In this document: piece by piece, positions 24,035-35,646 of the stretch
Position numbering within the stretch: position 1 is the stretch's first letter
Layout: each line of letters opens with the position of its first letter
Source of the DNA: Serpula lacrymans var. lacrymans S7.9
Taxonomy: Eukaryota; Basidiomycota; Agaricomycetes; Boletales; Serpulaceae
Assembly (NCBI RefSeq): GCF_000218685.1
Contig: NW_006763306.1
Location: 182,835-246,834 of the forward strand
DNA: 64,000 nt
Direction: 5' to 3'
Position numbers and translations under genes: made by a program
Notes under the pieces: model-generated
Database searches by the model: none
The model's input: the letters and a program-made list of their open reading frames with translations, nothing else
What the model was told of the DNA's origin: nothing

Positions 24035-25917
24035 GTAAAACTTGAACAAGCCAGCCCTTAGCTACCTCAATCACGTGGAGAAGCATTACCGTTCCAAACA
24101 CAGCACGCAGCACGATATTCTATGACGGGATCAACCTTCGAGAAGTACAAGCTATAGCTTGCACAGAAAGTTTGAGAAATGTATGGTCCTTAAAGGTTCT
24201 CCGATGAATCCCCCCTCCTGGACTACGGCATCAATCAGGACTAAAATCCAATTTGTAATCACAGAAGGAAAGAATCAAGGAACACATTGCCTTGCGGCAG
24301 AAAGGTATTCCTTGATAAACCTAATGCCATGTGAAATCAGAGGGAACAGTCATAGCAGCTATGCATCCTTGAACAGAGAAAAATAACACGAATTGACGGC
24401 CATCAACGCGGCGCATGCTCAAGTGGTGTTGGCAATCTTCAAAGGCGTGCAAGTCTCTGATAAAAGGACAAGTAAATCCAGACACTCACGGTCCAACTAA
24501 TCGCGGACCCCCCTGGCCTTTCACAACTTTCACCGTCTTCCATTCTTCCCATAGCACGGTCAAAAAATTTCGTCGGCGATGCATTACTCATAGCCTTACT
24601 GTGTTCCCTAATTTCAATACTATACTCCTGCCATCGGCATTTGGCAACCACTGCGTCGGAATCGCACGTAGGCAGTGTGTCCGATATGGTGAAAAGGTGA
24701 AAGAACCCAGGGACCATTGTGGGTCCCGAATAGAGGCGGAAATGGATCAGTGTTCCGATATATGGTTGCAGATATACAAGGTTCCAATTGTCATCCATGT
24801 CCATCCTGTTAAGAGATTCTGTTTCTTCCGCCGTCATCGTATGAGAGAACTTGCGCCCCCGATGTAGATCGAGCCCATCTCATCGTATCTTCATGCCCAA
24901 AACCAGTCTTCGGCTCCGGAGTCGGATGTGTCCTCAGGGTACAATGCAGCCTGCTGGGCGGGCGAGGGAAGCATCAAAATGAAAGGCTAACCTGCAAAGA
25001 TATAAGAAAACCATCGAAATACTAAGCTGCGCCAGCCCTAATGGTCGTTCTATCTTGGTACCATGATGGAGGGAACGAGGGAACGCGGTACCGCCCTGTA
25101 GATCTATAGAACCAATCAGCTGGAGTGCGACAGCAACTGGAAGATCGCACTCGTCCTCATAGATTTGGAAAACAAGGACCAACCTTGTGGACCAGGCCCT
25201 GATGAGAAAATGGAAACCTTTTCTGATACTTGAAACCAACTCTCCAAGATCAACAGGCGATTGCTAGACTCCTGTTGTCGAGGAATTGAAAGCGCAGGTG
25301 ACGCGTCGCACTAACCTCTTGATATCGTCCTGCACAGCCCTACAACCCATCATCCTACCGACGAGTCTGTGATTCGTAGTTGATTGGTCAAAGGCTACAC
25401 GTAAAAGAGGCATTGTTCACCTATCATACCTCAGAATCCCTTCCAAATTATTTCAGCAGTTGAGTTTAAATCGATTCCTAAATGATTCGAAATGCTAGAA
25501 TGGTCTGGCCGCGTAAGGCAATTCGCTGACATCTGAAGCCCGCTGATCAAGTACGGAAGATCAGTTGGAGCTGTCATGCGTGGCATGGACGGCTGCCGAG
25601 TTCTAGATATCTCGACTTTTGAATTTTTTTTGCCTCGAATGGACCTTCTAACGTTTGACTGAGAAGTGTGTCTTGCCATCATGACGAAAACCGAACGGAT
25701 ATGACGAAAGTTCAAGTTTGGTGCTGAATTTTCCTGCAGAATCGGAGTGGCAAAGTATATTCCGAATTAGGAAGGTAGTATTCAGCAAGCCATGTATACA
25801 CGGCCAGAGATTCGTAGCCACTCCGCACAAGTTTCTCCGACGTAGCCCCCGTACATGTGGCAGCCCAGACTCAGCTCCATGTGTTCATCAGGTCCAGCTT
25901 TTTTTTCAAATATAACC
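24035..25917. other. No recognisable gene, cluster to transposon boundary
   Basis: 1.9 kb between the PKS promoter and the first transposon gene. Frames such as 24415-24867 (plus) and 25431-25715 (minus) carry no known motif. Confidence 0.5.
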
Positions 25918-28900
25918 ATGGACTCTGATCCAGATTCCAACCGAGCACCTGATTCCTCAATTTGCAACCATACCCAGACCCCAGCTCAAGATAATCTTCA
26001 AATGATCTCCAACCCCGCTATCAAAGCTTATTATGACCGGTTAGATCGTGATATGCTTTGCCGTTGTTACTCTGTTTTTGTATTCATACCATAGTACTCC
26101 TAGATCAATACCAGTGCTTAATTTCTCCCCCGTCTTTTCCAAGATGCCTATATCAATTGACAAAAGTAAGTGCTGGCTTGAGTTCACTGTAAAATACCAA
26201 GGCTGAGACATATCATTCTCGCACTGTAAGCATTATGGGAGCTCATACACAATTCAGAAGGCCAGCCTCGATATAGGTGCTGTTTGTGTCGCGATGGGCG
26301 CTTGCGCTATCCATGGCACCTACCCCACCATGTACAGTCTCTTTTGCACCAGGCCCAAGCCGAGTATGCTTGCCAATATGAGCTTGATCAAGATCAAGCT
26401 CAACCTCCTGAATCACCACCTCTGGCTCCTGAAGCCTCGGTCTCCCAAGCATTTACATTAGTCGATAATGGTATTCATACTTTGCTTACATTTTTAACAG
26501 GTGACAATCATTCCAGCCTACAGTCTCAACCACCTGCCAATCCACTGCCATCTTTCCCCGACATCATCAACTTTGACTGGGGTCTACTCGACAACCCCTC
26601 ACATGTCGTTCTTGATCTGCCACCTGAGCAGGAAGCAGTTGCCTCAATAGCGCAGGCTGCTCTTGACCACTTCAATGCACTCTCGGATTCCTCAAACGAA
26701 GACCTTGAATGGTCGGATGCTCCCAGCAACGATGATTTACCGGAGGTCATTGTGATTGGTAAGCCTCATGCTTTTTTTTTCATTAGTTATATCTGTGACG
26801 CTTTCCATTCGACAATGGTATTGAAACAGCCAGTCATGGACGCAAACGTGCTCGTACTGCAGACCATACAGCAACCTCACACCGGTGGTTCCCTTGGCAA
26901 GACAAGGTTGTAAGTAGTCCGCTCCCCCAATATGTTCCTCTAGCGTACCATCTACATTATATCACTTATGCAGACATGTACCCTGGATATATTAATGCAT
27001 TTACCCTGCTCAGTTTTCTCGCAGAAATAACTTGATCTGTTTCTCTGGCTGCTCAAAGTCAATGATGTGGATGATGTCCCATCAGTCAAGACCATGCAAA
27101 GTCTTAATTCTGCTTTGCAGAAGTGCTGTGGCATTGGGACTATCACTTACAAAGGAGCGCTGGGGCATCATTACCATGTAAACAACCTTGCTCATATTAT
27201 ATCTCAGGTAATTCTAACCTCATCTTTTCGGGCATGACACAACATTCCTATCCTTTTAACAGGAGATGTCAAACCCCAAGGTTAGGCCCCACTTACACTT
27301 CTACCCCGAAGACAGTGGACTATGGCTCTCAGAGGCTCAACAGGGTTTGTGCTGGCTGCGTGAAGTTCCAGATGAGCAGCTCACACCTATGGCACGGCTC
27401 AACAGCCACGATTATTACATACATGAACCTGCAATGCTCTCGGATGGCCGTGTATGTATCCCCTTCCGCTGGTTTTATTGTACTCAGAATGACCGTCCAA
27501 TGATGTTTGCCCGGCGCTGGGCCATGGAACCTGTAGACACAGACCACCAGCGTAGTTGGAAGGTCATCAAATATGATGATTATGTGGTTTTGCAGAATGA
27601 GTTCCTCATGAATTTCCCGCAGCTTTGTCAGAATGTGAAGTGATATGATCTTTCTGACCCCAGGCTTCTCTCTGGTACATTAGAAAATGAGATTGTTTCC
27701 TCAACAACATATTGATTATTTTATTTATCAGCTGTTGTAGACTCCAAGACATCCTCAACTTCCGAGTGGGCATTTACAGATCCCAATGTTGGGAATTGAT
27801 GGCATGCACTGTTGAAAGGGCACAAAGTGCTCAGTTTTCCAATATGGATGTACTGTGATGACATGTCTGGTAATACATCCAAGAAATGGAATGAACATAA
27901 CAGTTTTCTGTTTATTCCTGCAGGTCTTCCACAATCCAAGGCCCAACAAGAATACAATGTACACTTTTTGTGTACATCCAACTTAGTACCTCCACTGGAA
28001 ATGTTGGATGGTATTGTTGGCCAGCTCGAGCATGTCAACTTCTTATTACTTTACAATACCTGGACCAACAGTATCAACTTTCTAGCAACACACAAAAAAG
28101 TGGTGTTTGGTCATGGGACTCTGAAACAAATGAGCCAGTCCTTCTTCTACCCTTCGTACTTGGTCTGTTGGGAGACAATCCTATGCAGAGTGAATTCGCT
28201 TGCCACATAGGACTGTATGGCAAACTTTTTTGTCGTGCATGCTGGGTCAAAGGAACTCATGCTACTACCAACATCCTCGAGTCAGCAGGCCAGCGTGTCC
28301 ACCAAGAAAGCAATGGAGCCAAAAGTGATGCAGACAGCCAAATGGCCAGCAACGACAGTGCAAATGAAGGAACATCCAATCCAGCCAGTGAAACCAAAAG
28401 TGTACATTCAAATACAACAAAACGCAAGCGCAAACAAGGGCTGGAGACCATGGCTAACATGCTTAGTCGTGTTCATGATTTTGTCAAAGTATGTTCTTTT
28501 ATTATGATGCAACTACCCATAGCTGATCTGTCAAATTCTATCTAGGTTGGTAAACCTCGAAACAAGCAAGAAAAAATCACTCAGTTGCATGCCCAATTTG
28601 TTTAAGCATCCCAGCTTGATTCAAAGACAAAAGTCAACAAGATGCACACAGAATCTGGTATCAAAGACACCTTTCAGAAGTATTTTATAGATAAGGTTGT
28701 TGGTTCATACCAGCATTTGAGAGGTGTGGCAAGCAAACAAGCTGCATTAGATGAGTCAATAGCATCTCTTCCCGACACGATCATCAGTCCTGTGTGGAGA
28801 ATCAAAGGTAATTTCATTTGTGGTATTTTCGTCAATTTACTCAAAACCTTATGCCTCACAGGACTTGACCCACACCAAGACACGCCTGTTGAAATACTAC

Positions 28901-29103
28901 ATGTTGTGTTACTTGGCTTTGTTAAATACTTGTGGCAAGACTTAGTACAGCTTCAGCTTAAGGGTAAACTCGACAAGCTCAACCTCCTTGCCACCAGACT
29001 GTCATCTCTTAATGTCAATGGCCTTGGCATCTCATCATTTGCTGGAAAAACTTTGGTACAGTATTCTGGTTCACTCACAGGGCGGGATTTTCGTGCCATA
29101 GTG

Positions 29104-29897
29104 CATCAGGAAAAACCCTTTTGCTATATAGCGCTATATAGCCACCACCTATATATATAAACACATTCATAGAAACTATAGTACTATCAGTGCAATCATA
29201 GCTCTTATAGCTCTTATAGCACAATAGCAGGCAAAATTTTAACAAAGGGGAGAAGTATCTATAATTCCCTCAAACTCTGGATTAATCTAATAAATTTGTT
29301 CAATAATAGAAAGAGGCCAGAAGTGTTTGGAGTCAAGTATATTATTATAGGCAAGGTACTATAAGTGCTCTTATAGCCTATAGCAGCCTACATAGCTCCT
29401 ATAGCTGTAAAGGTCATAGTTATAATATAGTTCAAGGTGCTTAAAAGGGCTAATGAATCATACAGTATTAATTAATTATGTAGCCTGTATTAGTGAAATA
29501 GTAGTTTGTATCCCTGATACTCACAAAATAAGAATAATGATTTATCCAAATATAAGTAGTGACAATGAGTAAAAAAATAATCTAAGTCCATAAAAGGTTA
29601 ATATATAACACCTGTATAATATATAAGCTCTCATGGTGTAGTGCATAAATGGGATGTGTGGCTATAGGTTGCTTAGTCACCCAAGAGCTGACTTGCAGGT
29701 TGAGAGTTCAGATCCTGTCTGTGTTAATTTTTTTTATCAGCCACACAACAATTTCCAACATCTATAAGAGCATTTATAGAGCTATATGAGTCTCTATAAA
29801 TGGCAAAGGTTCTATAACAGGTTTGACCACTATAACAGCTTTATGAGTACTTATAGTGCTATAGAGCTCTATATAGCTACCCCCATTTTTCCTGATG
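29104..29897. mobile_element. 794-bp non-autonomous Plavaka-related element with TIRs
   Basis: Begins CATCAGGAAAAA and ends TTTTTCCTGATG, perfect 12-bp inverted termini, and interrupts the transposon gene between ATAGT and the resumed frame GTTCAGGTG. Its first 60 bases match the Plavaka terminus at 40123-40157 plus 49886 onward. Its next 150 bases resemble the Plavaka 3' coding end near 50030-50170. It therefore looks like an internal-deletion derivative. The right half carries a tRNA-like Pol III promoter and is repeated at 55413-55819. Confidence 0.8.
29634..29735 (+). ncRNA. tRNA-like Pol III unit inside the TIR element
   Basis: A-box-like TGGTGTAGTGC (29634-29644), B-box-like GTTCAGATCC (29706-29715) and a T8 terminator (29728-29735), in the order and orientation of a type 2 Pol III gene. 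The copy at 55557-55658 has the closer B box GTTCAAATCC. No full cloverleaf is apparent, so it is a SINE-like or decayed tRNA sequence rather than a working tRNA. Confidence 0.4.
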
Positions 29898-31376
29898 GTT
29901 CAGGTGGCCCTATTCATCATCTATGACCTTGTCTCCAAGGAGTGTATGGATACATGGGTTGCATTATCCAAGTTGATTCTGTTGATTTATCAGCCAGAAA
30001 TACATGACATCAACGCACACTTGGTCAGTGGCGGCTTATTTAATATAAAGTTTTACTCATGACCGTCATTAGGACATACTCACAAAAGAAATAGAATATT
30101 GCTTATTATGTTCAGCACAATGGACATGTTGTTGGTTTAACAAGCCAAAATTTCATATTTTTGTACACTTAGTACAACATATCCGCTGCTTTGGTCCCGC
30201 AATTCTGTTTGCTACTGAAGTATTTGAGTTGTTTTATGCAGTTATACGGGCCAAAAGTATCCATTCTAATCAACATGCCCCTTCTCACGACCTTGCACGA
30301 GCATTTGCGCAAGGGAACTGCATTCAACATCACCTCAGTGGAGGCAAATTTGTTTATTTGCCTGCCTCACCTGCCGAGAACACACTGGATGGCCCCATTC
30401 CCATGCAAGGGCAACAACCTTTCTCTTTTTGTGCATCTGACTGGCGTGAGGTTGGGCCTGGCCCTTTATCACTAATTGCATCCCCAAATACAGTTTCACA
30501 TTACTTGGGTATCCCCACTTTCCAAAACTACGAGTTGGTAAGTGTTCTAATTCTTGCCACTACAGGACTTTGTGTATCCGACAATAAAGTCATGTGTTCA
30601 TTTGCTTCCACCTTGACAGGGCAAAAACTCCCTCATGCAATGCCCGATGCTGGTTCCCGTCTTTGCAAAACCAATGATACTATTGTGCTCTCAAACGGTG
30701 ACCAATGTGCCCTGGGCCAATTTGTAGTTGTCTGGCCACGAGGGTCTCTTGACCTCATTTATATGGCATGAGTGGAAGAAATTTTGCAAGTAAAGGACAC
30801 ACCAAACGAGCTTACACAACTCGCAGATGGCATTCTAGTCCAGTCGGTATCTACAAGTCAACACTCAGATGCTTATTCAATGCCTCGCACTATCTTAACT
30901 GATGGATGGGGTCTCCTACGTGTCGAGGCAAGTCATTACAACATAATCATATTTTTACATTTTTTACACATTCTTAGGACATTATATGTACGGTCAATGT
31001 GCAACACAACTGTAACAACAATCTATGTGATATGTCAGGGATCCGCTATGTGTATCAAGAGCGAGTGCGGACTGATTGCACTCTGCCTACTGTGGCCCAT
31101 AAGCACCCATCGGACCTCATCCTCAACACTGCCCAGATGTGAGATACTGCACATGTACAGCATTTCCGAATAGACTCGCCTATCCTGGATGTTGAAGAAG
31201 TTTTGACTGGGAGTGTGGCACATGAAGTTGATGCACGGAGATCAGGTACTGCACAGAAGGCACTGAGTTCGTTGAGGAATGCAGGGCTGGGACGCCATTC
31301 ACAAAAATGCCACAAGCCCTGGTACAGTCCAAGCATCTCGAGTGTCACAGCTTTGGCAGTAGATACCTTGCAATAG

Positions 31377-32613
31377 TGGTTCTGATGTAATATGAAATCC
31401 TTCAGCTGCTTATATCAGTTCCTACAATGATAGCTTCTCGGGCCATTCATCTGCGAGGTTATTTTCCAGCTCAGTCCAGCCCCTACAACAATAGTTTCTC
31501 AGGTCATTCATTTGTGAGGTTGCGGTCCAGATAACATTGTCAATGTGATTTGAATTGGCTGAGTTGTGTGCTGCTAAATGTGGCCTGTTCAGCACTTTTG
31601 CTTCCACGCACCATGGCAAGAAGGTTTGAACTTGCAAATTTGCTTCCGTTGACATTAAGCTGCAGGCTAACTAAGCCCAGCAATAGTATACTCAATATAT
31701 TCTAGACTGCATATTTTGTCAATGTCAATCATACCTTGTATTAATATGCTCTTTTTTAGGTTTCAATCGAGCCTCGTTTCTGATGTGTTGCCCACAACAA
31801 TTTCTGTCTCATCGATCGCACTGCAACAACTCTATCACACAGGCTCAATCAAAAAAATACTCAATGTAGTGATACACTGCTTCAAAAGCTCCAATCAGCC
31901 TCTATTTGATCAAGAAACTGGCGCCCCCGCAGGTAAGTACTCATAGCGTGCTTCATGTGCTCCACTTCCACTAACAGCTCTTTCACATGGAATTTGGCCA
32001 GAGCTTCAATTGCATCGTGTAGTGTTGACATGATGGAATCGCAGGTGTGACCTGCTGAGGTGCCGGGAAACAATTGAGGGGATGAGAGTGTCTGGAAGGA
32101 GTTCAGCTGTTGCTGGTCTGGTTTGAATCAAAGGTCAGTCTTGGTGCTTATGATGTTGCATTTGGAGATACTCACTAGGTCCTGTATTGTTTGCGGATGT
32201 TTGTCCGCCTGTCAAAGCCCATGCCATGGTCCATCAAGTAAGTCATGCTCGTTATCAGAGTAAACAAACCACTCACGTGTTTCCAGTGGTTTTGCAAGGC
32301 GGCGGCGCTTGTGGGAAGGCTGAATAGCCATGGCATGCGGCCTGGAACAGGTGAGTTGGGAGGAATGAGCCTTGTGGCAAGACATTGAGACACATTGTAC
32401 TGAATGAATAGCAGACGTTATGCGCTGGCTGCAACATTGTTTTATGGTGACCAGTGTGACAGGAGGTGTGAGCATGGTTGAGAATGGGATAGTGAGTTGT
32501 TCTACGCTATGCAAGTCATAAATTGATGCATTGCCAGCTTGCAATCAGTCTCCAGGAACAACAAGCCAACACCAACAAACAAAAGCACATCGTGTTCACA
32601 TTGATCACTGCAG
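31377..32613. other. Decayed spacer with a 40-bp duplication
   Basis: No gene recognised. A 40-bp unit at 31421-31460 recurs at 31482-31521; the differences are almost all C/T or G/A. Confidence 0.4.
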
Positions 32614-34290
32614 GTGCATTGTGCATTTTCGGAGGGCTCACATGAATTCTATCCGAAATGGTATAAAAACTGTACATCAGGCTTCAATGTCTCAACTCCC
32701 CACTTAATCATGCCTTATTCACAAGAAAGCTCAAGGTTTACCTTGCCATCCCCGCGTCCTTTCATGGACTCGGGAGTGGCCCATTTTTCCCTTAGCCTCC
32801 CTCGTATTGACGCTCTGACAATATTTGGTGGAAATGCAGGAAATAGGCTACTGCTCAATTGCACTCCATCCTCAGCACTGGACCCACACAACTCAACAAG
32901 TCCTTCCCCCTCAGCATCTCCGTTGGTGTATCACAGGAGCATATCCCCACCACACGAAGTGGTAGCTCCGCATACCAATTCGGAAATGTGCACGGCACCC
33001 AGTTTAGCACCCGGGTATATAATTCCGCCATTGTTTATTGACAGACTGGCTTGTGACCAGAAACTAGAGTCTGCACAAAGGGAAAGCCTACATGATTTTG
33101 TCAAGGTACAGTTACAACATGTTTTGTGCTTATTTGTTCTGCTGATTCATATTAGCTGGGCTCACTGGAAGGAGGATTGACTAAACCAGAAATGGCCACT
33201 TGATTATACCTCCTGGCAGCATTATTTGGTGAAGCGGCAGAACGGCGTTGACAAGCCAGAGACAGCCCATTTTCTGGTGAAGATATCAGGGCCTTGTTTG
33301 CAGACTTGAATATATGCTTAGAGGACAGTTTCTGTTTTACAGCCGAGCAAAAGGTAGTTGAGTATGGGCAACCGGGTCTTTTGTATTACTCATAGAAATT
33401 TCCTTATCAACAGGCCAATATCCAAATTATCGCACAAGACATCATCTTTCAACCCACCCGAACTGGATTCAAATCAATCAACATTGAAGTTGAGGTAATC
33501 CATTTGAAAAATCTCGGTACAAATTCTGCTGCTCAGCTTTTGGTTATTCAGAAAATATTACAAACAGAAAAGGAAAATATAAGGTTGATGAACGTGTTTG
33601 GTATACCGGCACGAGAACATTAGCTGGCAGCTCAAATAAGAGATGTCTGTTCAAGTGTTTGGAATAATTTTAGGCAGGTTGTCAGTATAAGTTTATGCTG
33701 CAATCACTGTAGATTAGCTGACAGCCTTCTGAGTCAAGATTCGAGACAGTATCACTGGGCCAAAAGCTGTCAAAGTCGCCAAATTCACTTACAGCATGGC
33801 ACTGAAATACAAAAGAGGGGGGATAGCTGACAAACTGGACACCGCATATACATTCCATATTGCATTACTGGTATTTGATTTACATGAGTTTTAATTTGTT
33901 TTCTGACAGATATCACTGCAGAGGTGTTTCGGCTATGAACATGGAGCTCATCAGTAGCACAGCAATAGAGAGTGAGGAATATGGAGGCAACTTGGATGAT
34001 GTGAACAAACGGCCCAGGAAAAAAAGTAAAGGACAAACAGGTGGCCGTGTCACCCAGGGAGAGGACTTCTGGGGTCAAGTGGACTCGTGGTTTGTGAAGG
34101 GGATGTCAATTTGAGGGCAAAACCTGAAGGGTGCCAAGTGGAAAGAGTGAGTGACACAAATTTCATTTGAATGAAAATACTGAGGATAATACAGATATAT
34201 CAGCAAAGCAATGAAACTCGACAGTGCCAGGTTCTCAGTGGGAATGGATACTGAGAGCAGCATGGACAGCCAATGTTCAATTGAGAACTT
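32614..34290 (+). pseudogene. Transposon-associated agaricomycete protein of unknown function, decayed
   Basis: Separate frames at 32614-33180, about 33160-33500 and 33930-34290 align with a protein family I recall as repeated around agaricomycete transposons. Blocks are LAPGYIIPPLFI with ESLHDFVKV, then FCFTAEQKANIQIIAQD with IIFQPTRTGFKS, then a basic stretch NKRPRKKSKG followed by GEDFWGQVDSWFVKGM. The first part is Ser/Pro-rich. Stops and frame changes separate the blocks. Function is unknown; the FWGKVDAWF-like tail suggests a nucleic-acid or transposon-linked role, which is only a guess. Confidence 0.45.
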
Positions 34291-35646
34291 CTGGGAAGTG
34301 TCTAGCCACTTGCTGAGAGCTAACAGAGACAGAACTAGAGTCCAGTATGAGTAACTATATTATCAGAGAGTACAGAATGTGTACAGTACCTAGAGTCCAG
34401 TATGAGTAACTAAAGAATAGGAATACTGGACTCTGCAATACTAGTCCGAAGTTTTGTAAACAAAGGTAAACAAATCAGCCACAAAGGCGAAATTATAGAA
34501 TGCTCAGTGAATACTGAACAATAGAGCAAAAAGAATAAAGAGGAAAGTGATTTAGAAAGAAGGGAAAATAGATAGCACAACTAGGTGCAGAATCACCAAA
34601 ACTAACAGCCAATGTAGCAGCAGAGGAGGGGCATCTTCGACTCAGGATTCAGTGACTCATGCGGGGGATTCACTTTTTTCTTACATTTAATTCATTATTT
34701 CAGAAATAAGGATTTGTATTACTATATTATATATATGCTGTCTGCCTTTCATTGGGGAATGTAAAAATATGTCTGATTTGCGTTCCGAGGGACTCAGCAT
34801 CTGAGCATTGGATGAGATGGTCTGTGCATTGGAGGCATGTGACTGGTTGAAGTTTTTTTTTGGTGGTTTGTGTGGAGGAGTGATATTTTTGTGCCCATTG
34901 TTCTTCCCATCCGTTCAGGTTGGTTCATCTTTACTGTGTGTCCGCCTGTGGACTTTTTCAATGTCAAGTTCTATGTCCTTCTTGATCCGCTGAGGATTAT
35001 TATAATGCATTTGTGGCATATCCGTCTGTGGATTTCATGGTGCTTGTTTTGGCAGTACTAACACTTATGCATGCTCATTTCTGACACAGGTGCAAGCCTC
35101 ATGGGATGGATATTTGGTATGTTAATCTCCGCTAATGGTATTATACCTACACTGACATAAATCAACACAGGGGGTATCTTGAAAAACTCTGACTGGGGGG
35201 TGCGTAAATGCTCTGCAAACATGTGAAGTTGGGATCACTGATGTTAATCATTGATAATATGGTTTGTACGGAGTCCAAAGTCATTTGAAGCTGGATTGGG
35301 AACAGCGTTCAGATGGACTGAGCCCGGATTCTCTCACTCCCGATTGAGTTGGAAATCAACCCCAGCTCCGCACTCATGATGGGAATCCTGGCGAGGGCTG
35401 GTGAAATTACCTGGCCGTGTACGTAAAAGGGATCACATTCTACGACCCATAATACAAGGCTATCGTTATCAACGCACCACTTGCCAGCTCCAAGCTAGAA
35501 TCAGGTACGAATATATGATTACATGAGCTACGAACGGTATAGTGTGCAATGCTTGCATGCGTGATATAGAAAATCAAATGCAAAAAAGAAACGACAGAAA
35601 GCAGAGCGACATAGAAACAGAAATCCACCTGGAATACAAATTATTA
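34291..35646. other. No gene; a 23-bp direct repeat
   Basis: Short frames only. The 23-bp segment at 34335-34357 is repeated exactly at 34390-34412. The stretch ends at the stop codon of the kinesin gene. Confidence 0.5.

Larger units (their letters stand above)
25918..31376 (+). pseudogene. CACTA/tnp2-like DNA-transposon gene, decayed
   Basis: A large intron-bearing protein family recurrent in agaricomycete transposons. Blocks in order: a Cys-containing N-terminus (CCLCRDG), an acidic stretch to about 26755, VNDVDDVPSVKTM, HLHFYPEDSGLWLSEA then DEQLTPMARL, YCDDMSGNTSKKWNEHNSF then LFIPAGLP, YNVHFLCTSNLVPPLEMLDG, LLGDNPMQSEFACHIGL then KLFCRACWVKGT, GLDPHQDTPVEILHVVLLGF, LTGRDFRAI, and a C-terminal CTVNVQHNC block. 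It is not functional as read. In-frame stops occur at about 27796, 28602, 30770 and 31140, and a 794-bp element is inserted after LTGRDFRAI. At least two stops are TGA where relatives have Arg. Assignment to tnp2/CACTA is from recollection of family motifs. Confidence 0.6.

Noticed and set aside
29634..29735. Functional tRNA gene
   Set aside because: No acceptor, anticodon and T stems pair convincingly; only the Pol III boxes and T-run are present.
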